Shown here piece after piece: positions 23,230 to 35,829 of a stretch of DNA of 64,000 nt. The stretch's first letter is position 1; every line of letters begins with the position of its first letter. Source of the DNA: Symbiodinium natans (lineage: Eukaryota > Sar > Dinophyceae > Suessiales > Symbiodiniaceae); the NCBI GenBank assembly GCA_905221605.1, contig CAJNDS010000345.1, positions 62,001-126,000 on the forward strand, read 5' to 3'. The translations under genes and the position numbers were made by a program. Below the pieces are notes generated by a model that was not told the DNA's origin, did no database searches, and saw only the letters and a program-made list of their open reading frames with translations.

Positions 23230-23415
23230 TCACGTGCGAGAGCTATGCCGTAGCTTGTCCGAGGGCGCATCCAAAGCTGCCTTTGCGGCGGCATCCAAGT
23301 TGGCTGCATCCTTCAGATTTCTGCTTGTGCAGATCGAGGCTCCCAGACTTGCCTTTTCTAAACTTGGTGCCTTTGCCCGTGCAGCCGCATCATCCTCCAA
23401 CCATACAGTGTAGCT
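23230..23415 (-). CDS. Probable exon, Ala/Lys-rich helical segment
   Basis: The minus strand reads TVWLEDDAAARAKAPSLEKA and NLKDAANLDAAAKAALDAPS with a good coding composition. A helical protein is likely. It may belong with 22764-22952, but no splice junction was fixed between them. Confidence 0.3.
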   Translation of the reverse strand, partial: SYTVWLEDDAAARAKAPSLEKASLGASICTSRNLKDAANLDAAAKAALDAPSDKLRHSSRT

Positions 23416-23639
23416 GGTGTGATCACGGTGTGCGCTGTGAGCACTGACTCAGTCGAGTTATTCCATCTGATGCTGGAAACCTCCTCGGCCATGGCAAAGC
23501 CTGGAGCCGCAGCCGCCATAAAGCTCTTGAACCCAAATTCGGTGCGCAAACCCAGCATGGCCAGTACAGCTGTGAGTCTGTGAGCAACACCGTTCAGCGA
23601 AAAGAGCTCATGCGATCGTTTGCTTCTTGGGAGGCGCGC

Positions 23640-26430
23640 TCAGCCCTCACCCTCTTCGTTCTCATGTTCACCTTCCATCGGCTCAGCCTCTCTAGACTTG
23701 GCTTTGCCAGAGTCCGGGCTTGAAGCCGTAGGAAGTGGAGGCCAACTTTGAATTGTTTGCAGCTTCTTTTCGAAAGTATCAGCTTTAGCATGAAATGACC
23801 GGAGTACATTCTCAATTTGGTCAAGGCGAGTCATGGCATATGTCTCCTTGGTTGACACGATGCTTCGAGGTAAGTATGGGCAGAGAGGCCAGCTGAATCA
23901 ATGGCGACAAGACACCAAGGAGGTCAGCTGCTCATCCAACGTCGGCTCGGCACGCATGGATTGCCGGAGCTCCACAGAAGCCGTCCCTCCCTTTGTTCCG
24001 CTCACTTTCTCATAGGAAACCTTGACCTTACAGGAGCAAGCGTAGCGTGCAGCATGACTCAGCATGACGAGCCGTCCCCCGTCTCGCGCGCGTGCCCATG
24101 CAACCAAAGTACCTTCTCCATGGTCTTGCTGGCAACCAGCATTGATTTTGAATCCGCATCTCCTCATGCCCAGTGGCTTAAATGCTTGCTGTTGGTGCCC
24201 AAAGAGTCAAGGCTGTGACGGAATGCCCGAACACCATGCGGTTACTATCAGACCTACCACTTCTGGTCCTTGCACCTGGGCCATTCCCTTCAGGAACTCC
24301 TCGGATGCTCTCAGTACAGAGACACTGCGGACACTACAACAACCAGCTGATTTCCGAAGCACTGCATCTCACTTGAATGCCATCCCAGCTTCGGAGACGC
24401 TCAACTCACCTTGACCGTCGTCGTCCAGTACTCTGAAAAGTTGCTTCATTTCCTCATGCAGCTTCCAATCGCAAGAAAACCACTTCAAACATATAGAAAG
24501 CCTCCTCCTCGAAGCCCAGCAGGAAGAACTTATCCCTCAGGGATTCAACACTTGCTGCACAAACTTTTCCTCGCATCACACGAGGTTCTGCCTGCAATGT
24601 TGTATCTCGAAGGCAGCGTCAAACTCCTCCGTCGTTACCAGGCCGCTGCCGTCTTCATCAAGAACCTCGAAAATGTGCCTCCGAGCAAAGCAGTAGTCAC
24701 AGCCCTGGGAATGCAACCCATCCAATGGTCCAGCAGCCTTAGGTCCTTCATGTTTCTCTTCTCCTCCATGCGCATCTCGAACAGCCTTTCTGCCTCATTC
24801 TCGTTCACAATTGCCTGCGCCTTGTCACCTTGGGCAAACTTGGACACAAGCTGTTGGGCGTGGCTGCCAAGGTCATACCTCTCTCAGTTATTTTTTGCTT
24901 CAGTCCAGCTGGCAGATAGTAGCTGTAACAAGGTTGAGGATGACATAAGCCGCAATCGCCATAAATGCAAAGCAGTATATCCAGATGTAGGGCTGCTTCT
25001 CTTGCAACTCCTCGATAAGATTTACGGCGTTGTCGCCTCAGCAAATCTCTCGCAAGCTCCCCCCCGTCTGAGCTGAAGCCTTTAAGTCATTCAGGCGTGG
25101 CCGCAACCTTCACGCAGCCAAGCCACTGAAAATGAATCGGGACATGGTCAGACTGGCTTGAATCACACCGTTTTGAAAGTACCAGGCCGCAGTTCCTTCA
25201 GGAGCAGTGCCCCAGGCAGGATCTCGTCCTGCCACAATTGAGCCGCTTCACCGTTCCAAAGTTGTCATCTTCTGGCTTAGGGTCCACCTAAGGGTCCACT
25301 GCAACAAACTATCATTCCCTGCATGCTGCTCCTATGATATCCACAGAGATGATGCCGAACGTCAGGTCGGTCAGGGTAATCATCACAACACATGCCTCGC
25401 ACACATGCACGTTATGAGGGCACACAGCTTGCCAAGTCGAGTCTGTCACAGTATGCGGATGGCTGCTGAATGCCCGAGTTGCTGCCAGGGTGAATATGGT
25501 GCCCAAGAAACCGGTCAACAGCATCCGGAAGCTCTGGAAGTGTCGGAGCACGCGAAAATATCGCAAAGAGCGCATGCCTCTTATTGCTCGAATTGCCTGG
25601 CAAGGACGTCTTTTGACTGATGAGGCCGTACGGCCAGCGAAACCTTTTACATGAGCAAGGGCACAGTCTGGACGACTTTCTTCCCAAGGTGATTCGTCTG
25701 ACTGTGCTAGACATGCAGAACTGCCAAAGGGGGCAACTGGGCAGCCACAGACGATCTTGTATGGCAGGAGTTCATTCCAAACCCCAAGCGCCTGGAAAGC
25801 AGCCAAGCCTCCGGCACCAAAGACAAGCGGCGCAATCCAAAGGAGAAAGACGCCAACCACCCACACAATAAACGTGTCCAGCCAATTGGAAGCGCTTTTG
25901 AAATAGTCTATCCCATGCGCCGCAACATAAAACAACCACTCCTTATCTGAAAGCACACAAACAAGCATCGATCTGTGAACTACTCGAGGCAACTGCTGTC
26001 TGCATGTTTGGGTTTGTTTTTGGTGTATTTGCAAGGCGGGGCTCGACAAGGAAGAGCGCAGTGAAACTCTCCTCACAAGCAAGAGGTGCTGCTGCCACTC
26101 TTGCTGCATGAGGGCGTACACATTGCAGGCCACGTCACATCAAAAGCACTAATCGTGGCCATCGTGAGGTCACTGCAACCTTCGTTGCCTCAATGAAGCC
26201 CAGTAAAGCGCGACACATCCAAACATAGCTCTCACACAAACCAACTGAGGCCAGTTCAATCTGCCTGGACACCGAGGAACACCAAGTTGATGCTGATCAA
26301 CATGCAACTCATGGCCCTGAAGCGGGGAAAAAGTCCATACAATCCAGAAGCCCCACATCAAACTGCCAGGAAGACCCCGTCCGTCAAATCGAAAAATAAA
26401 GAAAGTGGGTTCAGGACAAGTGTCTCAAAT
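23640..26430 (-). CDS. Voltage-gated cation channel, single six-helix domain with C-terminal EF-hand
   Basis: Minus-strand exons spell the parts of a 6-TM voltage-gated channel in order. S1: CMLISINLVFLGVQAD (about 26305-26255), preceded by FETLVLNPLSLFFDLTDG. S3 region: EWLFYVAAHGIDYFKSASNW and FIVWVVGVFLLWIAPLVF (about 25960-25840). S4: IRAIRGMRSLRYFRVLR (about 25595-25540), with Arg at every third position. S5: VMITLTDLTFGIISVDII (about 25380-25330). A pore-helix candidate: QASLTMSRFIFSG (about 25165-25125). S6: IWIYCFAFMAIAAYVILNLV (about 24990-24925). After S6 come KFAQGDKAQAIVNENEAERL and an EF-hand with loop DEDGSGLVTTEE (about 24665-24630). An exon with TRLDQIENVLRSFHAKADTF (coiled coil) ends in an acidic tail and stop at 23640. 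The plan resembles single-domain protist Na/Ca channels. Ion selectivity cannot be read, because the filter spans an unresolved exon junction. Exon limits are approximate. Confidence 0.75.
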
Positions 26431-26519
26431 CCATTGCTTGTCACCAATTTTCTTAGCCTTGCAAGAGCGACCAGGCCAGGTCCGTGGCTTACGGAACATG
26501 TGCTGTGAAACCTTGAGTA

Positions 26520-26960
26520 CCGGCTGTGAAATTCTGCAATTCGCGTAGAAGGAAAAATCTGCGCTGAGCATAAACACAAGTACAGCCTTGTACATGACCC
26601 CGTGCCACTGAAATTCTGAGCGCCACTTGCCCACTCAATGCGTGCCTCACAACCACCCACGGCCCCCCCCCCACACGACATGCGTGCAGACAAGCAGCTT
26701 CTCTCGCATTGTCAGCTTTTGGACGGGCTCCTTCGTTTTCCCCAGCATGACCTACTGCGATCTACTGAAGGCAGCAGAACTGAGGCATGCCTTGTTGGCC
26801 TCTTCTTTGTTGCCCTCTTCTTTGTTGCCATCGTCTTCATCATCACTATCAGGAATCTCAATGTCCACCTGATTTGTCTCTGGCTTTGGAAAGCCAAGGG
26901 CACTGAATCTGCAGCCCAGGTACATTGTATGGTTGCGCCAACCATGCCGCGAAGTCAGAC
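26520..26960 (-). CDS. Possible N-terminal exons of the voltage-gated channel
   Basis: The minus strand reads TNQVDIEIPDSDDEDDGNKE followed by acidic repeats at about 26880-26790. Near 26600-26530 it gives QWHGVMYKAVLVFMLSADFS. The acidic segment fits a cytosolic N-terminus of the channel lying immediately downstream on the same strand. No junctions were established. Confidence 0.3.
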
Positions 26961-28090
26961 GCTGCGCGGCGGACTCTGGAACATGCTTGTTTGCCACGTT
27001 GGCCATCCTTGTCCAGCTCCTGCGACCTCATGTCTCACAAGAGAAATATGTCCCAACAAGGCACGGCTCGGAGCGCTCGCTAGCTTAAGCAATGCCGCCC
27101 AAGAAGCGGGGCGGCAAAGACTGTCTTCAGCCTTTCAAAACGTAATTTGCGCACGGGTCTCAGTGGTCAACTGAAGAGCCGGCACCTTTCAGCCTTCGAC
27201 GGCCGTGGAAGATCATGCTGATTTCCCGTCGGCTCTAACATGATCCCCAACTGGCAAACGTATCAAACGTTTAACTTGAATAGCTTGTATTACCTGTGTT
27301 TCAAACAGGCTTACCAGGCTACAGCTCTCTTTTGGGGCGGCTTTCCAATTCAACCAGATACGGCAACATGCAGCCCTTTCCAACTTTAACAAAATACATC
27401 AAAATACATCTAGGGGCTTCAGTGGGCAGAGAAGCACAGCAACAAACCAAAAAGGCCGCGAACGTCAAAGCTATGATTGGCTGTGATGCACAATGAAGTG
27501 GCAGTAACTAGCGTGTAGAAGGAAGCACTCTTTTGCTACGCTGAGCATTCCGGCCACGGGCTCAGCTCTCACTTGCTGCTTCAAGCGTAGCTTTAGCACG
27601 AGTGAGAGAGCGGTGCTCAGATTGCCGGGCCTTTCGGTCAGCAAAGATCGTGCGACGTTTGGCTGTGCATCGGAAACGCTTTAAACCCCCAATATCTGAT
27701 GCGCCCGGGGCTCGGGCATCCTGTCGCATGTCGAAATTCCTAAGTCACCCGCCCGCACACGCTTGAAGGGCATTGGAGCCAACTGGCCGCTTGAACTTTC
27801 AGGCAAAACTCTTTAACAGGAAATCGCATTCAGCATGTAGACCTCGGATCTCCTGCAGCAGAACAACATGCACGCAAGATCCCAACTGGCTCAAGGAAGT
27901 CTTCTGCAGGCAACAAGTGCATGCTCCTCCTCCACGGCAAGAAGTGCCTCACCGAACTCAACACTTCTGCCACCAAAATGGTTCTCACATGCTCACACAC
28001 TCCAGACCCGGCACCTGTTTCTGTGATCGCAACTCCTCACGACCTGGGACATGGCTGGCAACACCGAGCAGGGTTCACAGTGTTGTTGTT
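26961..28090. other. No gene recognised; likely spacer between two minus-strand genes
   Basis: Frames are short on both strands and no domain is visible. The position fits the gap between the 3' end of the coiled-coil gene and the 5' end of the channel gene. Confidence 0.4.
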
Positions 28091-28099
28091 AGGTTCGGA

Positions 28100-31000
28100 C
28101 TTCGTTGGAGTGTGACCTGAAGCTCTGCTTTGGCCGCCTGCTCCGCAGCGAGGCTTGTGCATGCTTGTGGCATTGACGCGAAACTAATGGGTCGAAAAGC
28201 CTGCTTGCTCCCCAAGCTCTTGTTGCTGATCAGCTTTTTCTGATTGGAGTTCTTGACGATGTTCTCATACTCCGCCTGTCCCTCAGCAACGCTCACCCCT
28301 GCACCCGTCACACCAAGACTGAGCCGGCTGGGTGCTTGACAACCTTGTCATCTGACTCCAAGGTCTCAGTCTGCTTCTGGATGTCTGCCTTCCATCATTT
28401 TTAGCTTTCACATGGCACGGCCAAAAGATGCACTCTCGCCTTGATGCGGCTGAAAAGCATGACGAGCCGAGTCGAGGACTCGCCTGGGCCCGATGGGGCT
28501 GGACAGGCATGCGAAAAAAGAACTGCGGCGGAGCCTTGCTTGCGATATGTCAGGTCGGCCTGGAAACGTCTTTTTCAGCAAAGGCCCAGAGACACTCGAG
28601 ACCCACACAAGCTGGCCTCTGGGACAGCCTTGGAACTTGCCAGCCTGTATTCAGTTGAGTGGACTGGTGCACACTTACAATCAACAGCACGACGACGCCC
28701 TTCATCCTGCCACTGAATCATACAGAAGCCATGGCGGCAGGGAAAGCAAAATAGTCAGCTCGCGGGCCTCGAAGCCCCGTATGTTGTGTTGTGCTGCACC
28801 TTGCTCGTGGTGCCACTCAAGGCAACTCATGCACCCTTTTCCACTCGAATTCTGGGCCGGACTTTCCAGCCAGGTCTATGACATGCGCTGTCAAGGCATT
28901 CAGCCGTGCAGTCGCTTCCAATCCTGCCGACCTACCACCCGGCCTGAACGAAACTGCGTGAATAGAACCTGCAAGGCAGAACGCAAGTTGGCTGCAGGTG
29001 GTCGCTGCATGGCCAGATCTTGAGAAAATGGCCGCTCGATGCGCTGTGCTGCCACATCCAGGAGTTCAAGGGCCTGGCCCGCATTCAAGCAATTTCAAGC
29101 ACACCCGTGTCAGACGGGGAATGCAATTGTTTCTTGAAGCAGGCAAGGGGCTTCATTGTTTGTATCCCGTGCTTTGACCTCAGCCCAGGTGGCGCATGGG
29201 ATGTTGCCATCACGTCCAGTCGACGAGTAAGCTCCACACAAATGCCTCGTGCTCGCTCTTGCGCGTGTTTGTAACTTCTGTCACTTGTGCATCAAGCTCC
29301 TGTCTCAGCATACCACACGAAGCTGCACGATCGAGGCACTGAACCATCTTTCGCGTGCTTTCATCTTATGCAACTTACGCAGCGGTACATGGGATACATT
29401 GCATTCATTCGACCATGTGCAACCCAAGCCTCGAGTCGGACCACCAAACTAAAAACCTCCGTATTTGCTTTGGCGTTCTAGCTTCGAGCCTTTCAAATTT
29501 CACCGTGCCACACTGCAGGTCCTTCATGCCTTTGTCCATATCTTTAATCTCGTCGACCACGGTGCTCAGCTCGTTCTGGCAAAGCAACGGCAAATGATGA
29601 CCACCGCGAAGAAAAGCGAATGGCAGTCCTCGTAAGTTGCCATGATGCTCGCCGCATCCTGAGCTGAAGATGTCATGCAAAACGTGACGGCGTAACCGTG
29701 TCACGTGACGTAATGGCCGGTGATTTCAATGTCTGGGCTCCTGGATTTCGCGTTCTTTGCTCTGCTGGGCCAAGTCGGCCTCCGCGTTTTTCATGCCACA
29801 CGATGGCTTCCGATATCTTCGGGCGAAAACGGAAGCCTGACGTAGCTTCTTTTCACAGTATTTCTTGCGGTCCTCAATCACGGCCACCCGCTTGCAGGAT
29901 TCGTAGGAACATGCGCAACAGAGCCAAAAAAAGAGATCTCCTCGTCAGATGCCTGCTCCTTATCAAGAACACCATGAAGATCCTTGGCTGCAATCAGAAC
30001 ATCTGAACTTTCGCCCCTCACATGTATATCTGAGGCAGACATGGGATGGAAATTTTTCTTGCTCGCAAAGATGCCACAATCTTGTTAATGGCAACTTCCA
30101 AGCTTGGCCGATCCCCACCTGCAGCGAGCAACTATGAAAAGAAAGTTGGCCTGACTCCGGGGAGTGGTGTGATTGGTTGGACGGGAATGGTTGCGAATGC
30201 AACTCATATCGTGTCCCAGTTGCGCAAACCCATCTCGGCATAGGCATAGTCTGCTGTCCGTCCATAAGAGGCCTCGCCGCCACACTGAGCTCACCGGGCA
30301 GGTCTCCAATTCGCAAGCAACATGAAAGAAAACTGAAAGGAAGTGCTGCACTGATTGGCTTTTGTCATTGCCAAAAACACTCTTGTCCAACCCAGTGCAT
30401 GATGCAAAGACATCGCGCCTGATCGCGTGCACTTCCAGCACTGAGCTGCAGGAGGCTGAGCCGACCCCCCTGCGACATGCGGAATACACGAACACGTAGG
30501 TAGGCTTTGCTCTCAGCCACCGATCTCGTTTTTGATCTGATAGGCAAGGGGCTGCATAAAAGCCGGAATCGGGCCAAGAGAAGGCAGGCGCTGGACGGGT
30601 CCTTAAGCAGTGCACACCTCCTTTTGCGACGCTTACTCAGATCATCTGGGGGTTCGACTTCAACTTCTGCACCAGGGAGGAACTTGTCAATGCACCGCGT
30701 ACCGCATGCTGTACATCGTTCTCCTCCAAGAACTCCACCTGATTCCAAAAGGTTACCCGGTTACCACCGGTCCAGCCCGTCGTCCATCGAACGCTATCGC
30801 AATCCAAGAGGCGGTTTCTGTTAAAGCCTGGATCTCCTCTGCTTGAGAGGCTTGGTAGGCATTCCAAGCCTGGAAAAAACTCATCCGATGTGTCGCTGAC
30901 AGGTCGCATGATTGCATGAACCTGTTGCTTCGCTTCGCAGGTCTGGTTCAAATCAAGGAAGAAATCTGAGCTCTCCTCTCGTCGGATGACAACTGCAACA

Positions 31001-31382
31001 CACATTCCACTGGTACGTGTCTGCTGTTGCCGGAAACGCAGGCACCTTTTGACCATCCACCTTCTCCTTGCCAGCTAGTCCAGAGGTGGTCAAGCCTGTA
31101 CAAAACCAAGACGAAGAAGCAGTCCTGGATGTCATCTTTCACCATCTGAGCTTCGACTTTGAGCTCACCGAGTCGCAACATCCTGGTCAGATGGAACCGG
31201 CAAATGAAATCGCAACAGTCAAATCGAAAGCCTAGCTGAGTCCGCCACTTTTCTTCCATAGCTTTCATCGCTGCCTCGCCTTCTTTTTGCTTGGCTTCTA
31301 GCAGGCTCTCATGCCTGGGTAATGCGAGAAAACTCACACGCACGCACGCACACACACACACACACACATATACGCACACCCA

Positions 31383-31425
<43 letters not shown>

Positions 31426-32918
31426 ACGCACACGCACACGCACAACCACAGTGCACAGCCCACGCACACGAACCCTCGCACACGCACAACGCACACGCCA
31501 CAACGCACACGCGCACCACACGCCACATCGCGCACCAAGCACACACGGAACACGCGCACTCGGCACCCACACGCACACACGCTGACACACGCACACGGCG
31601 CAGACGCGCACACGCGCACACGCGCACACGAGGCACACGCGCAACGCGCCACGCGCACACGAGCACACAGCGCCCACGCGCACACGCGCACCGCGCACAC
31701 GCGCACCACGCGCACACGCGCACCGCGCACACGCGCACACGCGCACACGCGCACACTGTGGCGCACAAACGCACACACGCACACACGCAAACACCGCACA
31801 CACGCACACACGCACACACGCACACACGCACACACGCACACACGCAACACACGCACACACGCAACACGCACAACGCACACCTCCGCACGCACACGCCCGC
31901 ACACGCAAGCACACGCCGCACAGCACGCACACGCACGCCAGCAACGCACACGCACGCACACGCACGCACACGCACGAACACGCAGCACACGCACACAAAC
32001 GCCACACACACACACACACAACCCAAAAAAACATCATACACACACCCCCCCCGCGCGCGCGCGCGCCGCCCGCACACACACACACACACTCACACACCAC
32101 ACCACACACACACACACCCACGCACACCACCAACAACCACAAAAACAAACAACACAAACAACAACCAAACAAACAAACAAACAACAAACAAACAACAAAC
32201 AAAATCAACAAACAAACAAAACAAACAAAAAACAAAACAAACAAACAAACAAACAACAAACAAACAAACAAACAAACAAAACAAAACAAACAACAAACAA
32301 AAAACAAACAAACAACAAACAAACAAAACAAACAAAACAAAAAACAAAAAAACAAACAAACAACAAAAAACAACAAACAAACAACAAACAAACAAACAAA
32401 CAAACAAAAACAACAAACAAACAAACAAACAAACAAACAAACAAAACAAACAAACAACAAACAAACAAAAACAAACAAACAAACAAAAACAAACAACAAA
32501 CAACAACCACACAAACAAACAACAAACAACAAACAACAAACAAACAAACAAACAAACAAACAAACAAACAAACAACCAACCAAACAACAAACAAACAAAA
32601 ACAACAAACAAACAAACAAACAAAACAAACAACAAACAAAACAAACAACAAACAAACCAACAAAACAACAAAAACAACAACAAACAAACAAACAAACAAA
32701 CAAACAAACAAAACAAACAAACAAACAACAAACAACAACAAACAAAACAAAACAAACAAAACAACAAACAACAAACAAACAACAAACAAAACAAACAAAC
32801 AAACAAACAAACAAACAAACAACAAAACAACAAACAAACAAACAAAAAAACAAAACCAAGCCAACGAGCCAACAAACAAACAAACAAACAAACAACCAAA
32901 CAAACAAACAAACCAACC

Positions 32919-33006
<88 letters not shown>

Positions 33007-35340
33007 CCACCACAACCACAACCACAACAACAACAAACAAAAAACAACAAACAACAAACAACAAACAACAAACAACAAACAACAAACAACAAACAACAAA
33101 CAACACACAACACACAACAAACAACACACAACAAACAACAAGCAACAAGCAACAAGCAACAAGCAACAAGCAACAACCAACAAGCAACAACCAACAAGCA
33201 ACAACCAACAAGCAACAAACAACAAACAACAAACAACAAACAACAAACAACAAACAACAAACAACAAACAACAAACAACACACAACACACAACAAACAAC
33301 AAACAACAAACAACAAACAACAAACAACAAACAACAAACAACAAACAACAAACAACAAACAACAAACAACAAACAACAAACAACAAACAACAAACAACAA
33401 AAAACAAACAACAAACAACAAACAACAAACAACAAACAACAAACAACAAACAACAAACAACAAACAACAAACAACAAACACCAAACAACAAACAACAAAC
33501 AACAAACAACAAACAACAAACAACAAACAACAAACAACAAACACCAAACAACAAACAACAAACAACAAACAACAAACAACACACAAACAACAAACAAACA
33601 CAAACAAACAAACAAACAAAAAACAAACAAACAAACAAACAAGCAAACAAACAAACAAACACACAAACAAACAAACAAACAAACAAACAAACAAACAAAC
33701 AAACAAACAAACAAACAAACAAACAAACAAACAAACAAACAAACAAACAAACAAACAAACAAACAAACAAACAAACAAACAAACAAACAAACAAACAAAG
33801 TCGAGAGCAAGTGTATCCCAAAAGTACATAGTACAAGTGAGCGAGCAATTGGGTATCAAGCTCTGCCAGCCGTTGCTTTTCCATCTCCACCAACTCACTG
33901 ACATCGTTGGCAATCTCCTCCAACACAAGTACAGCATCCCTCGCTCATCGTTCCCTCTTACTACATAAGTTGCCGAAGCCTCCTTCATCTGCTTGAGCAT
34001 GCCCACAATGCGGCTGCTGGAAGGCTGCTGCTCACCTCAAGATAAACATTCTACGAAAGCTCCATGCGGACAGGGGGCATGAAGACGTCGGCCTGCTAGG
34101 AAAGCAGATAATAAGTCCCGGTGCTCAGTTGTCATGTCCTTGGAACCAAGCAGGTCGTGGAAAACGTGATGAATTGTATGCATCCTCAAGCCAAAAAGTT
34201 GGGGCCCTAGCAGCTGACATGGATAACCTTTCTTACAATTCTTCCATGGTCTCACTTATGCGGCTGTCTTGCACATGCTGCCGGCCTTTGCAATGCCAAA
34301 GCCTGCTGGGTCTGGAGGAAAGACTGGCCCTGGCCCTTCTCCAGTGCCTTGATGGCCTGAGGCATGAAATCAACCCACGTGAAACGGTGACGCGTGCATT
34401 GTCCAAACCAAGATTGCAACCTCTGTGACTGAATCTAACGTCTGCTTCTCACTTGTAGACTCCTGCAACAAGGCCATGACGGACTCAGGCCTAGTAGCCG
34501 AGCACAGCTTGGCAACGCTTAGCATGGACAAAGCGTCCTTCAGATACGCCTCCGACTCCTTATTCCAGCGACGACGCCACGACGCAACCAAGTCAAACTC
34601 CAAACAACAAGCAACCGTCTGCACGGCCTTCTTGCGCAGGGCGGATGCACTGGCCATCGCATTGTTGGCTTCGTCCCGATCCTGCTGTCCCAAGCGCGGT
34701 AAAGTGTGTCCAATGCTTCTGGGTGAGAACCGTATGCTGATCCTTCTTGTGCTGCGACACTTCGGATTCCAATGTTGCTTGCAAAGCGATGACCTCGTGG
34801 GCTTGGCCAGGGATCGCTTTGCATCACCGGCATCCAGTCCTCTCCCACTCTTCACTCCCACACCACAAGATTATGTGGAGCTTTGAGCTGGTGACCTCCC
34901 GAACTCGGGACCGGAGTTGGGGTAAACCTGTTGCGGCCTGCAGAGCATCCAGCCAGCCCCGATCATCGAACCCACAGTGCAATCAACGAACGGCAGCCTG
35001 ATCAAGCTCCGAATTTAACTTCGCTGCGCTGGACTTGCAATAGCACATGTACCTGAGCAAAGGTTGGTGAACATTGACATGGGGGTAGGTTTTGGCCAAA
35101 TTGCCAAACTTGCAAAACGATCCGATGCCCACTTCTCAAAAACCTTGGACTTTTCCTCACCCTCCTCCTGCACCTTGCGCAATCGCGTGAACAACTCAAC
35201 TTTCAAGCATTTTCAAGCAATAGGTGCGCCAACCTTGTTTCGCATCGTTTCCAGCATGTCAATGATCTTCTTCACAGGATTGTTGCCCATCATCTGTGCC
35301 TTGCGCGACACACTGATACTGGCATTCGTCGTCCTGCCTA
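28100..35340 (-). CDS. Multi-exon coiled-coil protein gene interrupted by a giant microsatellite intron
   Basis: Many minus-strand stretches have strong coiled-coil composition: NPVKKIIDMLETMRNKV (about 35288-35235), LRKVQEEGEEKSKVFEKWAS (about 35185-35125), LQATLESEVSQHKKDQHTVL (about 34785-34725), RDEANNAMASASALRKKAVQ (about 34680-34620), WRRRWNKESEAYLKDALSML, WVDFMPQAIKALEKGQGQSF (about 34380-34320), VLEEIANDVSELVEMEKQRL (about 33930-33870), SLLEAKQKEGEAAMKAMEEK (about 31308-31240), RVAVIEDRKKYCEKKLRQAS (about 29900-29840), DEIKDMDKGMKDL (about 29560-29520) and KADIQKQTETLESDDKVV (about 28390-28335). The opening VKKIIDMLETM plus EEKSKVFEKWA pattern resembles a family of long coiled-coil proteins common among dinoflagellate gene predictions (recollection, unchecked). 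The SLLEAKQ exon ends in CTAG followed by a GC donor. All pieces may belong to one gene, or the last few to a second. Function is not known. Confidence 0.5.
31320..33805. repeat. 2.5 kb A/C-only microsatellite mosaic inside an intron
   Basis: The plus strand is almost free of T and carries successive blocks: CA and CACACG-type repeats with scattered G (about 31335-32140), AAAC/AAC mixtures (32141-32925), (CAA)n (about 32928-33010), the heptamer CAACAAA (about 33046-33590) and AAAC tetramers (about 33595-33798). Coding exons of the coiled-coil gene flank it on both sides (33835 and 31308), so it lies within an intron whose transcript would be almost pure G/U. Very long open frames on both strands are composition artefacts. 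Confidence 0.95.
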
Positions 35341-35344
35341 TTCA

Positions 35345-35820
35345 TGCCAGGCCTCTGTTCTCAAAGCGACTGCTTGGGTGCATGTCGGAAAGCCTCGAAA
35401 AACTAAGCACAATGCTGCAAGAGGATTGCATTTCGACGCCTCCAAACTACATTCAGATCCGCGCGCTCTAAAACCAGCGCGATAGCAAATGCATACCCAA
35501 CTGCCTTGCCAACAAGAGCCGACTGCCACACCACAACGATACTTCAACTTGATCCACTGCCTGCCGCCACAAGGCAGCGAATGGCCTGGCGGTAGCTTCA
35601 ACAAGCATTGACGGATCTTCAGGGGACTTTGTCTATTTGCGATCAACCATGTTGAGGCCGGTACCATGCCCGTGCCATGGCCAGCGCAACCGCCCCCGCA
35701 GGGGCGGTGCGTGCTACAATGACCCGCTTCCGAAATAGCGACCGCGTGAATCTCAATGAAGCTTGCGCTAGTGCACAGTATGCGTCCAGCCTTCTTACAA
35801 GTGCAACACGTGCACTACCC
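35345..35820. other. No gene recognised; upstream flank of the coiled-coil gene
   Basis: No domain is visible. A GC-rich inverted or near-repeat block lies around 35670-35720 (CCCCCGCAGGGGCGG). The promoter of the coiled-coil gene could lie here, but dinoflagellate promoters carry no motif I can identify. Confidence 0.3.
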
Positions 35821-35829
35821 ACGATGCGT

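Noticed and set aside
31291-33968. Very long open frames (over 700 codons) on both strands of the A/C repeat
   Set aside because: They follow from repeat composition: a strand without T can hold no stop codon, and GT/TTG repeats read as VC/FV/CL. No protein features are present.
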